NCBI RefSeq assembly: GCF_964019385.1
Contig: NC_088649.1
Location: 12,966,138-13,030,137, forward strand
Length of the DNA stretch: 64,000 bases
Source of the DNA: Sycon ciliatum
Lineage: Eukaryota; Porifera; Calcarea; Leucosolenida; Sycettidae
Reading direction: 5' to 3'
Of the stretch, positions 46,404 to 60,280 are shown piece after piece; position 1 is the stretch's first letter; every line of letters starts with the position of its first letter. Under the pieces are notes generated by a model. That model was not told the origin of the DNA. It did not search any database and saw only the letters and a list, made by a program, of their open reading frames with translations. The position numbers and the translations under genes were made by a program.

Positions 46404-47872
46404 AGCAGCCGTGGGCGAGTTCTTTAGAGCAATGTGGGTCTTTTTCTTGGTGCCCTTGTCTACGTCCAGCTACACAACGAGATGAGGATGGGCATTGTCA
46501 TTTTCTGAGCTGCGAACGGGCAGAAAGGTGAGAAAATGTCGGATTTTGACCATTTGTGCTCACCTTTCAATTTCCACGTACCTCTCTATAACATGACCCA
46601 GCTGTAATGTCAGTAGTCGCATATGTTTGATTTTTGGTTTGCTCTTAGGGCGCAGGCACCCACATTCACTGAGCCAGAAAATTTGGCACTGCTGTGAATA
46701 GTTTAGTCGCAAAGTGAAGATTCACGGGTAAAAAGCCCCTAACTTGGAGATAGGTTATTATTCAGCTTTCAGCAGCCGTGGGCGAGCTCTTTAGAGAAAT
46801 GTGGGTCTTTTTCTGGGTGCCCTTGTCTATGTCCAGCTACACAACTAGATGAGGATGGTCATTGTCATTTTCTGAGCTGCGAACGGGCAGAAAGGTGAGA
46901 AAATGTCGGATTTTGACCATTTGTGCTCACCTTTCAATTTCAACGTACCTCTCTATAACATGAGCCAGCTGTAATGTCAGTAGTCGCATATTTTTGATTT
47001 TTGGTTTGCTTGTAGGGCGCAGGCACCCACATTCAGTGACCCGGAAAATTTGGCACTGCTGTGAATAGTTTAGTCGCAAAATGAAGATTCACGAGTAAAA
47101 AGCCCCAAACTTGGAGATAGGTTATTATTCAGCTTTCAGCAGCCGTGGGCGAGTTCTTTAGAGAAATGTGGGCCTTTTTCTGGGTGCCCTTGTCTATGTC
47201 CAGCTACAGAACGAGATGAGGATGGGCATTGTCATTTTCTGAGCTGCGAACGGGCAGAAAGGTGAGAAAATGTCGGATTTTGACCATTTGTGCTCACCTT
47301 TCAATTTCAACGTACCTCTCCATAACATGAGCCAGCTGTAATGTCAGTAGTCGCATTTGTTTGATTTTTGGTTTGCTTGTAGGGCGCAGGCACGCACATT
47401 CAGTGACCCCAGAAAATTTGGCACTGCTGTGAATAGTTTAGTCGCAAAGTGAAGATTCACGGGTAAAAAGCCCAAAACTTGGAGATAGGTTATTATTCAG
47501 CTTTCAGCAGCCGTGGGCGAGTTCTTTAGAGAAATGTGGGTCTTTTTCTGGGTGCCCTTGTCTATGTCCAGCTACACAACGAGATGAGGATGGTCATTGT
47601 CATTTTCTGAGCTGCGAACGGGCATAAAGGTGAGAAAATGTCGGATTTTGACCATTTGTGCTCACCTTTCAATTTCAACGTACCTCTCTATAACATGACC
47701 CAGCTGTAATGTCAGTAGTCGCATATGTTTGATTTTTGGTTTGCTTGTAGGGCGCAGGCACCCACATTCAGTGACCCAGAAAATTTGGCACTGCTGTGAA
47801 TAGTTTAGTCGCAAAGTGAAGATTCACGGGTAAAAAGCCCCAAACTTGGAGATAGGTTATTATTCAGCTTTC
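46404..47872 (+). repeat. 4-monomer higher-order repeat, copy 1
   Basis: Markers in order are TTTAGAGCAATG with TTGTCTACG and TTGCTCTTAGG; GAGCTCTTT with ACAACTAG and CATATTTTTG; CACGAGTAAAAAG with GGGCCTTTTTC, ACAGAACG, CTCCATAACATG, GCACGCAC and GACCCCAG; and CCCAAAACTTGG with GCATAAAGG. All recur at offset 1469. Confidence 0.92.
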
Positions 47873-49330
47873 AGCAGCCGTGGGCGAGTTCTTTAGAGCA
47901 ATGTGGGTCTTTTTCTTGGTGCCCTTGTCTACGTCCAGCTACACAACGAGATGAGGATGGGCATTGTCATTTTCTGAGCTGCGAACGGGCAGAAAGGTGA
48001 GAAAATGTCGGATTTTGACCATTTGTGCTCACCTTTCAATTTCCACGTACCTCTCTATAACATGACCCAGCTGTAATGTCAGTAGTCGCATATGTTTGAT
48101 TTTTGGTTTGCTCTTAGGGCGCAGGCACCCACATTCACTGAGCCAGAAAATTTGGCACTGCTGTGAATAGTTTAGTCGCAAAGTGAAGATTCACGGGTAA
48201 AAAGCCCCAAACTTGGAGATAGGTTATTATTCAGCTTTCAGCAGCCGTGGGCGAGCTCTTTAGAGAAATGTGGGTCTTTTTCTGGGTGCCCTTGTCTATG
48301 TCCAGCTACACAACGAGATGAGGATGGTCATTGTCATTTTCTGAGCTGCGAACGGGCAGAAAGGTGAGAAAATGTCGGATTTTGACCATTTGTGCTCACC
48401 TTTCAATTTCAACGTACCTCTCTATAACATGAGCCAGCTGTAATGTCAGTAGTCGCATATTTTTGATTTTTGGTTTGCTTGTAGGGCGCAGGCACCCACA
48501 TTCAGTGACCCAGAAAATTTGGCACTGCTGTGAATAGTTTAGTCGCAAAGTGAAGATTCACGAGTAAAAAGCCCCAAACTTGGAGATAGGTTATTATTCA
48601 GCTTTCAGCAGCCGTGGGCGAGTTCTTTAGAGAAATGTGGGCCTTTTTCTGGGTGCCCTTGTCTATGTCCAGCTACAGAACGAGATGAGGATGGGCATTG
48701 TCATTTTCTGAGCTGCGAACGGGCAGAAAGGTGAGAAAATGTCGGATTTTGACCATTTGTGCTCACCTTTCAATTTCAACGTACCTCTCCATAACATGAG
48801 CCAGCTGTAATGTCAGTAGTCGCATTTGTTTGATTTTTGGTTTGCTTGTAGGGCGCAGGCACGCACATTCAGTGACCCCAGAAAATTTGGCACTGCTGTG
48901 AATAGTTTAGTCGCAAAGTGAAGATTCACGGGTAAAAAGCCCAAAACTTGGAGATAGGTTATTATTCAGCTTTCAGCAGCCGTGGGCGAGTTCTTTAGAG
49001 AAATGTGGGTCTTTTTCTGGGTGCCCTTGTCTATGTCCAGCTACACAACGAGATGAGGATGGTCATTGTCATTTTCTGAGCTGCGAACGGGCATAAAGGT
49101 GAGAAAATGTCGGATTTTGACCATTTGTGCTCACCTTTCAATTTCAACGTACCTCTCTATAACATGACCCAGCTGTAATGTCAGTAGTCGCATATGTTTG
49201 ATTTTTGGTTTGCTTGTAGGGCGCAGGCACCCACATTCCGTGAGCCAGAAAATTTGGCACTGCTGTGAATAGTTTAGTCGCAAAGTGAAGATTCACGGGT
49301 AAAAAGCCCCAAACTTGGAGATAGGTCATT
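47873..49330 (+). repeat. 4-monomer higher-order repeat, copy 2
   Basis: Near-identical to 46404-47872 until about 49.3 kb, where GGTCATTATTC and AGAGAGATG begin a different monomer. One difference is ACAACGAG for ACAACTAG near 48313. A related three-monomer series recurs at 51.1-52.2 kb. The start of this copy preserves the empty site for transposon B. Confidence 0.9.
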
Positions 49331-50737
49331 ATTCAGCTTTCAGCAGCCGTGGGCGAGTTCTTTAGAGAGATGTGGGTCTTTTTCTGGGTGCCCTTGTCTA
49401 TGTCCAGCTACACAACGAGATGAGGATGGTCATTGTCATTTTCTGAGCTGCGAACGGGCAGAAAGGTGAGAAAATGTCGGATTTTGACCATTTGTGCTCA
49501 CCTTTCAATTTCAACGTACCTCTCTATAACATGAGCCAGCTGTAATGTCAGTAGTCGCATATGTTTGATTTTTGGTTTGCTTGTAGGGCGCAGGCACCCA
49601 CATTCAGTGACCCAGAAAATTTGGCACTGCTGTGAATAGTTTAGTCGCAAAGTGAAGATTCACGGGTAAAAAGCCCCAAACTTGGAGATAGGTTATTATT
49701 CAGCTTTCAGCAGCCGTGGGCGAGTTCTTTAGAGAAATGTGGGTCTTTTTCTGGGTGCCCTTGTCTATGTCCAGCTACACAACGAGATGAGGATGGTCAT
49801 TGTCATTTTCTGAGCTGCGAACGGGCAGAAAGGTGAGAAAATGTCGGATTTTGACCATTTGTGCTCACCTTTCAATGTCAACGTACCTCTCTATAACATG
49901 AGCCAGCTGTAATGTCAGTAGTCGCATATGTTTGATTTTTGGTTTGCTTGTAGGGCGCAGGCACCCACATTTAGTGACTCAGAAAATTTGGCACTGCTGT
50001 GAATAGTTTAGTCGCAAAGTGAAGATTCACGTGTAAAAAGCCCCAAACTTTGAGATAGGTTATTATTCAGCTTTCAGCAGCCGCGGGCGAGTTCTTTAGA
50101 GAAATGTGGGTCTTTTTCTGGGTGCCCTTGTCTATGTCCAGCTACACAACGAGATGAGGATGGTCATTGTCATTTTCTGAGCTGCGAACGGGCAGAAAGG
50201 TGAGAAAATGTCGGATTTTGACCATTTGTGCTCACCTTTCAATTTCAACGTACCTCTCTATAACATGAGCCAGCTGTAATGTCAGTAGTCGCATATGTTT
50301 GATTTTTGGTTTGCTTGTAGGGCGCAGGCACCCACATTCAGTGACCCAGAAAATTTGGCACTGCTGTGAATAGTTTAGTCGCAAAGTGAAGATTCACGGG
50401 TAAAAAGCCCCAAACTTGGAGATAGGTTATTATTCAGCTTTCAGCAGCCGTGGGCGAGTTCTTTAGAGAAATGTGGGTCTTTTTCTGGGTGCCCTTGTCT
50501 ATGTCCAGCTACACAACGAGATGAGGATGGTCATTGTCATTTTCTGAGCTGCGAACGGGCAGAAAGGTGAGAAAATGTCGGATTTTGACCATTTGTGCTC
50601 ACCTTGCAATGTCAACGTACCTCTCTATAACATGAGCCAGCTGTAATGTCAGTAGTCGCATATGTTTGATTTTTGGTTTGCTTGTAGGGCGCAGGCACCC
50701 ACATTCAGTGACCCAGAAAATTTGGCACTGCTGTGAA
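49270..50737 (+). repeat. Relative of the 52.2-kb 4-mer
   Basis: It shares the series AGAGAGATG, CAATGTC with GACTCAG, and CACGTGTAAAAAG with CAGCCGCGGG with 52207-53674 at an offset near 2937. The fourth monomer differs (CACCTTGCAATG here, GCATAAAGG there). Confidence 0.75.
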
Positions 50738-52206
50738 TAGTTTAGTCGCAAAGTGAAGATTCACGGGTAAAAAGCCCCAAACTTGGAGATAGGTTATTAT
50801 TCAGCTTTCAGCAGCCATGGACGAGTTCTTTAGAGAAATGTGGGTCTTTTTCTGGTTGCCCTTGTCTATGTCCAGCTACAAAACGAGATGAGGATGGTCA
50901 TTGTCATTTTCTGAGCTGCGAACGGGCAGAAAGGTGAGAAAATGTCGGATTTTGACCATTTGTGCTCACCTTTCAATTTCAACGTACCTCTCTATAACAT
51001 GACCCAGCTGTAATGTCAGTAGTCGCATTTGTTTGATTTTTGGTTTGCTTGTAGGGCGCAGGCACCCACATTCAGTGACCCAGAAAATTTGGCACTGCTG
51101 TGAATAGTTTAGTCGCAAAGTGAAGATTCACGGGTAAAAAGCCCCAAACTTGGAGATAGGTTATTATTCAGCTTTCAGCAGCCGTGGGCGAGCTCTTTAG
51201 AGAAATGTGGGTCTTTTTCTGGGTGCCCTTGTCTATGTCCAGCTACACAACTAGATGAGGATGGTCATTGTCATTTTCTGAGCTGCGAACGGGCAGAAAG
51301 GTGAGAAAATGTCGGATTTTGACCATTTGTGCTCACCTTTCAATTTCAACGTACCTCTCTATAACATGAGCCAGCTGTAATGTCAGTAGTCGCATTTGTT
51401 TGATTTTTGGTTTGCTTGTAGGGCGCAGGCACCCACATTCAGTGACCCGGAAAATTTGGCACTGCTGTGAATAGTTTAGTCGCAAAGTGAAGATTCACGA
51501 GTAAAAAGCCCCAAACTTGGAGATAGGTTATTATTCAGCTTTCAGCAGCCGTGGGCGAGTTCTTTAGAGAAATGTGGGCCTTTTTCTGGGTGCCCTTGTC
51601 TATGTCCAGCTACAGAACGAGATGAGGATGGGCATTGTCATTTTCTGAGCTGCGAACGGGCAGAAAGGTGAGAAAATGTCGGATTTTGACCATTTGTGCT
51701 CACCTTTCAATTTCAACGTACCTCTCCATAACATGAGCCAGCTGTAATGTCAGTAGTCGCATTTGTTTGATTTTTGGTTTGCTTGTAGGGCGCAGGCACG
51801 CACATTCAGTGACCCCAGAAAATTTGGCACTGCTGTGAATAGTTTAGTCGCAAAGTGAAGATTCACGGGTAAAAAGCCCAAAACTTGGAGATAGGTTATT
51901 ATTCAGCTTTCAGGAGCCGTGGGCGAGTTCTTTAGAGAAATGTGGGTCTTTTTCTGGGTGCCCTTGTCTATGTCCAGCTACACAACGAGATGAGGATGGT
52001 CATTGTCATTTTCTGAGCTGCGAACGGGCAGAAAGATGAGAAAATGTCGGATTTTGACCATTTGTGCTCACCTTTCAATTTCAACGTACCTCTCTATAAC
52101 ATGACCCAGCTGTAATGTCAGTAGTCGCATATGTTTGATTTTTGGTTTGCTTGTAGGGCGCAGGCACCCACATTCAGTGAGCCAGAAAATTTGGCACTGC
52201 TGTGAA

Positions 52207-53674
52207 TAGTTTAGTCGCAAAGTGAAGATTCACGGGTAAAAAGCCCCAAACTTGGAGATAGGTTATTATTCAGCTTTCAGCAGCCGTGGGCGAGTTCTTT
52301 AGAGAGATGTGGGTCTCTTTCTGGGTGCCCTTGTCTATGTCCAGCTACACAACGAGATGAGGATGGTCATCGTCATTTTCTGAGCTGCGAACGGGCAGAA
52401 AGGTGAGAAAATGTCGGATTTTGACCATTTGTGCTCACCTTTCAATTTCAACGTACCTCTCTATAACATGAGCCAGCTGTAATGTCAGTAGTCGCATATG
52501 TTTGATTTTTGGTTTGCTTGTAGGGCGCAGGCACCCACATTCAGTGACCCAGAAAATTTGGCACTGCTGTGAATAGTTTAGTCGCAAAGTGAAGATTCAC
52601 GGGTAAAAAGCCCCAAACTTGGAGATAGGTTATTATTCAGCTTTCAGCAGCCGTGGGCGAGTTCTTTAGAGAAATGTGGGTCTTTTTCTGGGTGCCCTTG
52701 TCTATGTCCAGCTACACAACGAGATGAGGATGGTCATTGTCATTTTCTGAGCTGCGAACGGGCAGAAAGGTGAGAAAATGTCGGATTTTGACCATTTGTG
52801 CTCACCTTTCAATGTCAACGTACCTCTCTATAACATGAGCCAGCTGTAATGTCAGTAGTCGCATATGTTTGATTTTTGGTTTGCTTGTAGGGCGCAGGCA
52901 CCCACATTTAGTGACTCAGAAAATTTGGCACTGCTGTGAATAGTTTAGTCGCAAAGTGAAGATTCACGTGTAAAAAGCCCCAAACTTTGAGATAGGTTAT
53001 TAATCAGCTTTCAGCAGCCGCGGGCGAGTTCTTTAGAGAAATGTGGGTCTTTTTCTGGGTGCCCTTGTCTATGTCCAGCTACACAACGAGATGAGGATGG
53101 TCATTGTCATTTTCTGAGCTGCGAACGGGCAGAAAGGTGAGAAAATGTCGGATTTTGACCATTTGTGCTCACCTTTCAATTTCAACGTACCTCTCTATAA
53201 CATGAGCCAGCTGTAATGTCAGTAGTCGCGTATGTTTGATTTTTGGTTTGCTTGTAGGGCGCAGGCACCCACATTCAGTGACCCAGAAAATTTGGCACTG
53301 CTGTGAATAGTTTAGTCGCAAAGTGAAGATTCACGGGTAAAAAGCCCAAAACTTGGAGATAGGTTATTATTCAGCTTTCAGCAGCCGTGGGCGAGTTCTT
53401 TAGAGAAATGTGGGTCTTTTTCTGGGTGCCCTTGTCTATGTCCAGCTACACAACGAGATGAGGATGGTCATTGTCATTTTCTGAGCTGCGAACGGGCATA
53501 AAGGTGAGAAAATGTCGGATTTTGACCATTTGTGCTCACCTTTCAATTTCAACGTACCTCTCTATAACATGACCCAGCTGTAATGTCAGTAGTCGCATAT
53601 GTTTGATTTTTGGTTTGCTTGTAGGGCGCAGGCACCCACATTCAGTGAGCCAGAAAATTTGGCACTGCTGTGAA
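52207..53674 (+). repeat. 4-monomer higher-order repeat, copy 1 (1468 bp)
   Basis: Markers are AGAGAGATGTGGGTCTCTTT with CATCGTC, CAATGTCAACG with GTGACTCAG, CACGTGTAAAAAG with CAAACTTTGAG, and CCCAAAACTTGG with GCATAAAGG. The first three recur 1468 bases later. Confidence 0.88.
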
Positions 53675-55142
53675 TAGTTTAGTCGCAAAGTGAAGATTCA
53701 CGGGTAAAAAGCCCCAAACTTGGAGATAGGTTATTATTCAGCTTTCAGCAGCCGTGGGCGAGTTCTTTAGAGAGATGTGGGTCTCTTTCTGGGTGCCCTT
53801 GTCTATGTCCAGCTACACAACGAGATGAGGATGGTCATCGTCATTTTCTGAGCTGCGAACGGGCAGAAAGGTGAGAAAATGTCGGATTTTGACCATTTGT
53901 GCTCACCTTTCAATTTCAACGTACCTCTCTATAACATGAGCCAGCTGTAATGTCAGTAGTCGCATATGTTTGATTTTTGGTTTGCTTGTAGGGCGCAGGC
54001 ACCCACATTCAGTGACCCAGAAAATTTGGCACTGCTGTGAATAGTTTAGTCGCAAAGTGAAGATTCACGGGTAAAAAGCCCCAAACTTGGAGATAGGTTA
54101 TTATTCAGCTTTCAGCAGCCGTGGGCGAGTTCTTTAGAGAAATGTGGGTCTTTTTCTGGGTGCCCTTGTCTATGTCCAGCTACACAACGAGATGAGGATG
54201 GTCATTGTCATTTTCTGAGCTGCGAACGGGCAGAAAGGTGAGAAAATGTCGGATTTTGACCATTTGTGCTCACCTTTCAATGTCAACGTACCTCTCTATA
54301 ACATGAGCCAGCTGTAATGTCAGTAGTCGCATATGTTTGATTTTTGGTTTGCTTGTAGGGCGCAGGCACCTTCATTTAGTGACTCAGAAAATTTGGCACT
54401 GCTGTGAATAGTTTAGTCGCAAAGTGAAGATTCACGTGTAAAAAGCCCCAAACTTTGAGATAGGTTATTATTCAGCTTTCAGCAGCCTTGGGCGAGTTCT
54501 TTAGAGAAATGTGGGTCTTTTTCTGGGTGCCCTTGTCTATGTCCAGCTACACAACGAGATGAGGATGGTCATTGTCATTTTCTGAGCTGCGAACGGGCAG
54601 AAAGGTGAGAAAATGTCGGATTTTGACCATTTGTGCTCACCTTTCAATTTCAACGTACCTCTCTATAACATGAGCCAGCTGTAATGTCAGTAGTCGCATA
54701 TGTTTGATTTTTGGTTTGCTTGTAGGGCGCAGGCACCCACATTCAGTGACCCAAAAAATTTGGCACTGCTGTGAATAGTTTAGTCGCAAAGTGAAGATTC
54801 ACGGGTAAAAAGCCCCAAACTTGGAGATAGGTTATTATTCAGCTTTCAGCAGCCGTGGGCGAGTTCTTTAGAGAAATGTGGGTCTTTTTCTGGGTGCCCT
54901 TGTCTATGTCCAGCTACACAACGAGATGAGGATGGTCATTGTCATTTTCTGAGCTGCGAACGGGCAGAAAGGTGAGAAAATGTCGGATTTTGACCATTTG
55001 TGCTCACCTTTCAATGTCAACGTACCTCTCTATAACATGAGCCAGCTGTAATGTCAGTAGTCGCATATGTTTGATTTTTGGTTTGCTTGTAGGGCGCAGG
55101 CACCCACATTCAGTGACCCAGAAAATTTGGCACTGCTGTGAA
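53675..55142 (+). repeat. 4-monomer higher-order repeat, copy 2 (1468 bp)
   Basis: Tandem partner of 52207-53674. It differs by CACCTTCATTTAG near 54369, by CAGCCTTGGG for CAGCCGCGGG near 54484, and in its fourth monomer. Confidence 0.88.
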
Positions 55143-55509
55143 TAGTTTAGTCGCAAAGTGAAGATTCACGGGTAAAAAGCCCCAAACTTGGAGATAGGTT
55201 ATTATTCAGCTTTCAGCAGCCATGGACGAGTTCTTTAGAGAAATGTGGGTCTTTTTCTGGGTGCCCTTGTCTATGTCCAGCTACACAACGAGATGAGGAT
55301 GGTCATTGTCATTTTCTGAGCTGCGAACGGGCAGAAAGGTGAGAAAATGTCGGATTTTGACCATTTGTGCTCACCTTTCAATTTCAACGTACCTCTCTAT
55401 AACATGACCCAGCTGTAATGTCAGTAGTCGCATTTGTTTGATTTTTGGTTTGCTTGTAGGGCGCAGGCACCCACATTCAGTGACCCAGAAAAGTTGGCAC
55501 TGCTGTGAA

Positions 55510-56243
55510 TAGTTTAGTCGCAAAGTGAAGATTCACGGGTAAAAAGCCCCAAACTTGGAGATAGGTTATTATTCAGCTTTCAGCAGCCGTGGGCGAGCTC
55601 TTTAGAGAAATGTGGGTCTTTTCCTGGGTGCCCTTGTCTATGTCCAGCTACACAACGAGATGAGGATGGGCATTGTCATTTTCTGAGCTGCGAACGGGCA
55701 GAAAGGTGAGAAAATGTCGGATTTTGACCATTTGTGCTCACCTTTCAATTTCAACGTACCTCTCTATAACATGACCCAGCTGTAATGTCAGTAGTCGCAT
55801 TTGTTTGATTTTTAGTTTGCTTGTAGGGCGCAGGCACGCACATTCAGTGACCCAGAAAATTTGGCACTGCTGTGAATAGTTTAGTCGCAAAGTGAAGATT
55901 CACGGGTAAAAAGCCCCAAACTTGGAGATAGGGTATTATTCAGCTTTCAGCAGCCGTGGGCGAGTTCTTTAGAGAAATGTGGATCTTTTTCTGGGTGCCC
56001 TTGTCTATGTCCAGCTACACAACGAGATGAGGATGGTCATTGTCATTTTCTGAGTTGCGAACGGGCAGAAAGATGAGAAAATGTCGGATTTTGACCATTT
56101 GTGCTCACCTTTCAATTTCAACGTACCTCTCTATAACATGAGCCAGCGTTAATGTCAGTAGTCGCATATGTTTGATTTTTGGTTTGCTTGTGGGGCGCAG
56201 GCACCCACATTCAGTGACCCAGAAAATGTGGCACTGCTGTGAA
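55510..56243 (+). repeat. Ancestral-type dimer related to 58.8-60.3 kb
   Basis: Two monomers, the first with TCTTTTCCTGGG, GATGGGC, TTTTAGTTTGC and GCACGCAC, the second with GTGGATCTTT, GAGTTGCGAACG, AAAGATGAG and TTGTGGGGCGC. The pair is duplicated in tandem further on at 58813. Confidence 0.85.
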
Positions 56244-58812
56244 TAATTTAGTCGCAAAATGAAGATTCACGGGTAAAAAGCCCCAAACTTGGAGATAGGT
56301 TATTATTCAGCTTTCAGCAGCCGTGGGCGAGCTCTTTAGAGAAATGTGGGTCTTTTCCTGGGTGCCCTTGTCTATGTCCAGCTACACAACGAGATGAGGA
56401 TGGTCATTGTCATTTTCTGAGCTGCGAACGGGCAGAAAGGTGAGAAAATGTCGGATTTTGACCATTTGTGCTCACCTTTCAATTTCAACGTACCTCTCTA
56501 TAACATGAGCCAGCTGTAATGTCAGTAGTCGCATATGTTTGATTTTTGGTTTGCTTGTAGGGCGCAGGCACCCACATTCAGTGACCCAGAAAATTTGGCA
56601 CTGCTGTGAATAGTTTAGTCGCAAAGTGAAGATTCACGGGTAAAAAGCCCCAAACTTGGAGATAGAAAATTATTCAGCTTTCAGCAGCCGTGGGCGAGTT
56701 CTTTAGAGAAATGTGGGTCTTTTTCTGGGTGCCCTTGTCTATGTCCAGCTACACAACGAGATGAGGATGGTCATTGTCATTTTCTGAGCTGCGAACGGGC
56801 ATAAAGGTGAGAAAATGTCGGATTTTGACCATTTGTGCTCACCTTACAATTTCAACGTACCTCTCTATAACATGACCCAGCTGTAATGTCAGTTGTCGCA
56901 TATGTTTGATTTTTGGTTTGCTTGTAGGGCGCAGGCACCCACATTTAGTGACCCAGAAAATTTGGCACTGCTGTGAATAGTTTAGTCGCAAAGTGAAGAT
57001 TCACGTGTAAAAAGCCCCAAACTTGGAGATAGGTTATTATTCAGCTTTCAGCAGCCGCGGGCGAGTTCTTTAGAGAAATGTGGGTCTTTTTCTGGGTGCC
57101 CTTGTCTATGTCCAGCTACACAACGAGATGAGGATGGTCATTGTCATTTTCTGAGCTGCGAACGGGCAGAAAGGTGAGAAAATGTCGGATTTTGACCATT
57201 TGTGCTCACCTTGCAATGTCAACGTACCCCTCTATAACATGAGCCAGCTGTAATGTCAGTAGTCGCATATGTTTGATTTTTGGTTTGCTTGTAGGGCGCA
57301 GGCACCCACATTCAGTGACCCAGAAAATTTGGCACTGCTGTGAATAGTTTAGTCGCAAAGTGAAGATTCACGGGTAAAAAGCCCCAAACTTGGAGAAAGG
57401 TTATTATTCAGCTTTCAGCAGCCGTGGGCGAGTTCTTTAGAGAGATGTGGGTCTTTTTCTGGGTGCCCTTGTCTATGTCCAGCTACACAACGAGATGAGG
57501 ATGGTCATCGTCATTTTCTGAGCTGCGAACGGGCAGAAAGGTGAGAAAATGTCGGATTTTGACCATTTGTGCTCACCTTTCAATTTCCACGTACCTCTCT
57601 ATAACATGAGCCAGCTGTAATATCAGTAGTCGCATATGTTTGATTTTTGGTTTGCTTGTAGGGCGCAGGCACCCACATTCAGTGACCCAGAAAATTTGGC
57701 ACTGCTGTGAGTAGTTTAGTCGCAAAGTGAAGATTCACGGGTAAAAAGCCCCAAACTTGGAGACAGGTTATTATTCAGCTTTCAGCAGCCGTGGGCGAGT
57801 TCCTTAGAGAAATGTGGGTCTTTTTCTGGGTGCCCTTGTCTATGTCCAGCTACATAACGAGATGAGGATGGTCATTGTCATTTTCTGAGCTGCGAACGGG
57901 CAGAAAGGTGAGAAAATGTCGGATTTTGACCATTTGTGCTCACCTTTCAATGTCAACGTACCTCTCTATAACATGAGCCAGCTGTAATGTCAGTAGTCGC
58001 ATATGTTTGATTTTTGGTTTGCTTGTAGGGCGCAGGCACCCACATTTAGTTACTAAGAAAATTTGGCACTGCTGTGAATAGTTTAGTCGCAAAGTGAAGA
58101 TTCACGTGTAAAAAGCCCCAAACTTTGAGATAGGTTATTATTCAGCTTTCAGCAGCCTTGGGCGAGTTCTTTAGAGAAATGTGGGTCTTTTTCTGGGTGC
58201 CCTTGTCTATGTCCAGCTACACAACGAGATGAGGATGGTCATTGTCATTTTCTGAGCTGCGAACGGGCAGAAAGGTGAGAAAATGTCGGATTTTGACCAT
58301 TTGTGCTCACCTTTCAATTTCAACGTACCTCTCTATAACATGAGCCAGCTGTAATGTCAGTAGTCGCATATGTTTGATTTTTGGTTTGCTTGTAGGGCGC
58401 AGGCACCCACATTCAGTGACCCAGAAAATTTGGCACTGCTGTGAATAGTTTAGTCGCAAAGTGAAGATTCACGGGTAAAAAGCCCCAAACTTGGAGATAG
58501 GTTATTATTCAGCTTTCAGCAGCCATGGGCGAGTTCTTTAGAGAAATGTGGGTCTTTTTCTGGGTGCCCTTGTCTATGTCCAGCTACACAACGAGATGAG
58601 GATGGTCATTGTCATTTTCTGAGCTGCGAACGGGCAGAAAGGTGAGAAAATGTCGGATTTTGACCATTTGTGCTCACCTTTCAATTTCAACGTACCTCTC
58701 TATAACATGACCCAGCTGTAATGTCAGTAGTCGCATTTATTTGATTTTTGGTTTGCTTGTAGGGCGCAGGCACCCACATTCAGTGACCCAGAAAATTTGG
58801 CACTGCTGTGAA

Positions 58813-59546
58813 TAGTTTAGTCGCAAAGTGAAGATTCACGGGTAAAAAGCCCCAAACTTGGAGATAGGTTATTATTCAGCTTTCAGCAGCCGTGGGCGAG
58901 CTCTTTAGAGAAATGTGGGTCTTTTCCTGGGTGCCCTTGTCTATGTCCAGCTACACAACGAGATGAGGTTGGGCATTGTCATTTTCTGAGCTGCGAACGG
59001 GCAGAAAGGTGAGAAAATGTCGGATTTTGACCATTTGTGCTCACCTTTCAATTTCAACGCACCTCTCTATAACATGACCCAGCTGTAATGTCAGTAGTCG
59101 CATTTGTTTGATTTTTAGTTTGCTTGTAGGGCGCAGGCACGCACATTCAGTGACCCAGAAAATTTGGCACTGCTGTGAATAGTTTAGTCGCAAAGTGAAG
59201 ATTCACGGGTAAAAAGCCCCAAACTTGGAGATAGGGTATTATTCAGCTTTCAGCAGCCGTGGGCGAGTTCTTTAGAGAAATGTGGATCTTTTTCTGGGTG
59301 CCCTTGTCTATGTCCAGCTACACAACGAGATGAGGATGGTCATTGTCATTTTCTGAGTTGCGAACGGGCAGAAAGATGAGAAAATGTCGGATTTTGACCA
59401 TTTGTGCTCACCTTTCGATTTCAACGTACCTCTCTATAACATGAGCCAGCTTTAATGTCAGTAGTCGCATATGTTTGATTTTTGGTTTGCTTGTGGGGCG
59501 CAGGCACCCACATTCAGTGACCCAGAAAATTTGGCACTGCTGTGAA
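58813..59546 (+). repeat. Dimer higher-order repeat, copy 1 (734 bp)
   Basis: Same two monomer types as 55510-56243, now with GAGGTTGGGC, AACGCACC and CAGCTTTAATG. It is followed directly by a second copy. Confidence 0.92.
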
Positions 59547-60280
59547 TAGTTTAGTCGCAAAGTGAAGATTCCCTTGTAAAAAGCCCCAAACTTGGAGATA
59601 GGTTATTATTCAGCTTTCAGCAGCCGTGGGCGAGTTCTTTAGCGAAATGTGGGTCTTTTCCTGGGTGCCCTTGTCTATGTCCAGCTACACAACGAGATGA
59701 GGTTGGGCATTGTCATTTTCTGAGCTGCGAACGGGCAGAAAGGTGAGAAAATGTCGGATTTTGACCATTTGTGCTCACCTTTCAATTTCAACGCACCTCT
59801 CTATAACATGACCCAGCTGTAATGTCAGTAGTCGCATTTGTTTGATTTTTAGTTTGCTTGTAGGGCGCAGGCACGCACATTCAGTGACCCAGAAAATTTG
59901 GCACTGCTGTGAATAGTTTAGTCGCAAAGTGAAGATTCACGGGTAAAAAGCCCCAAACTTGGAGATAGGGTATTATTCAGCTTTCAGCAGCCGTGGGCGA
60001 GTTCTTTAGAGAAATGTGGATCTTTTTCTGGGTGCCCTTGTCTATGTCCAGCTACACAACGAGATGAGGATGGTCATTGTCATTTTCTGAGTTGCGAACG
60101 GGCAGAAAGATGAGAAAATGTCGGATTTTGACCATTTGTGCTCACCTTTCAATTTCAACGTACCTCTCTATAACATGAGCCAGCTTTAATGTCAGTAGTC
60201 GCATATGTTTGATTTTTGGTTTGCTTGTGGGGCGCAGGCACCCACATTCAGTGACCCAGAAAATTTGGCACTGCTGTGAA
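59547..60280 (+). repeat. Dimer higher-order repeat, copy 2 (734 bp)
   Basis: Repeats GAGGTTGGGC, GCACGCAC, GTGGATCTTT and TTGTGGGGCGC at an offset of 734. It starts with GATTCCCTTGTAAAAAG, a variant shared with the hybrid monomer at 60281-60647, which joins the front of one type to the back of the other. Confidence 0.92.
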
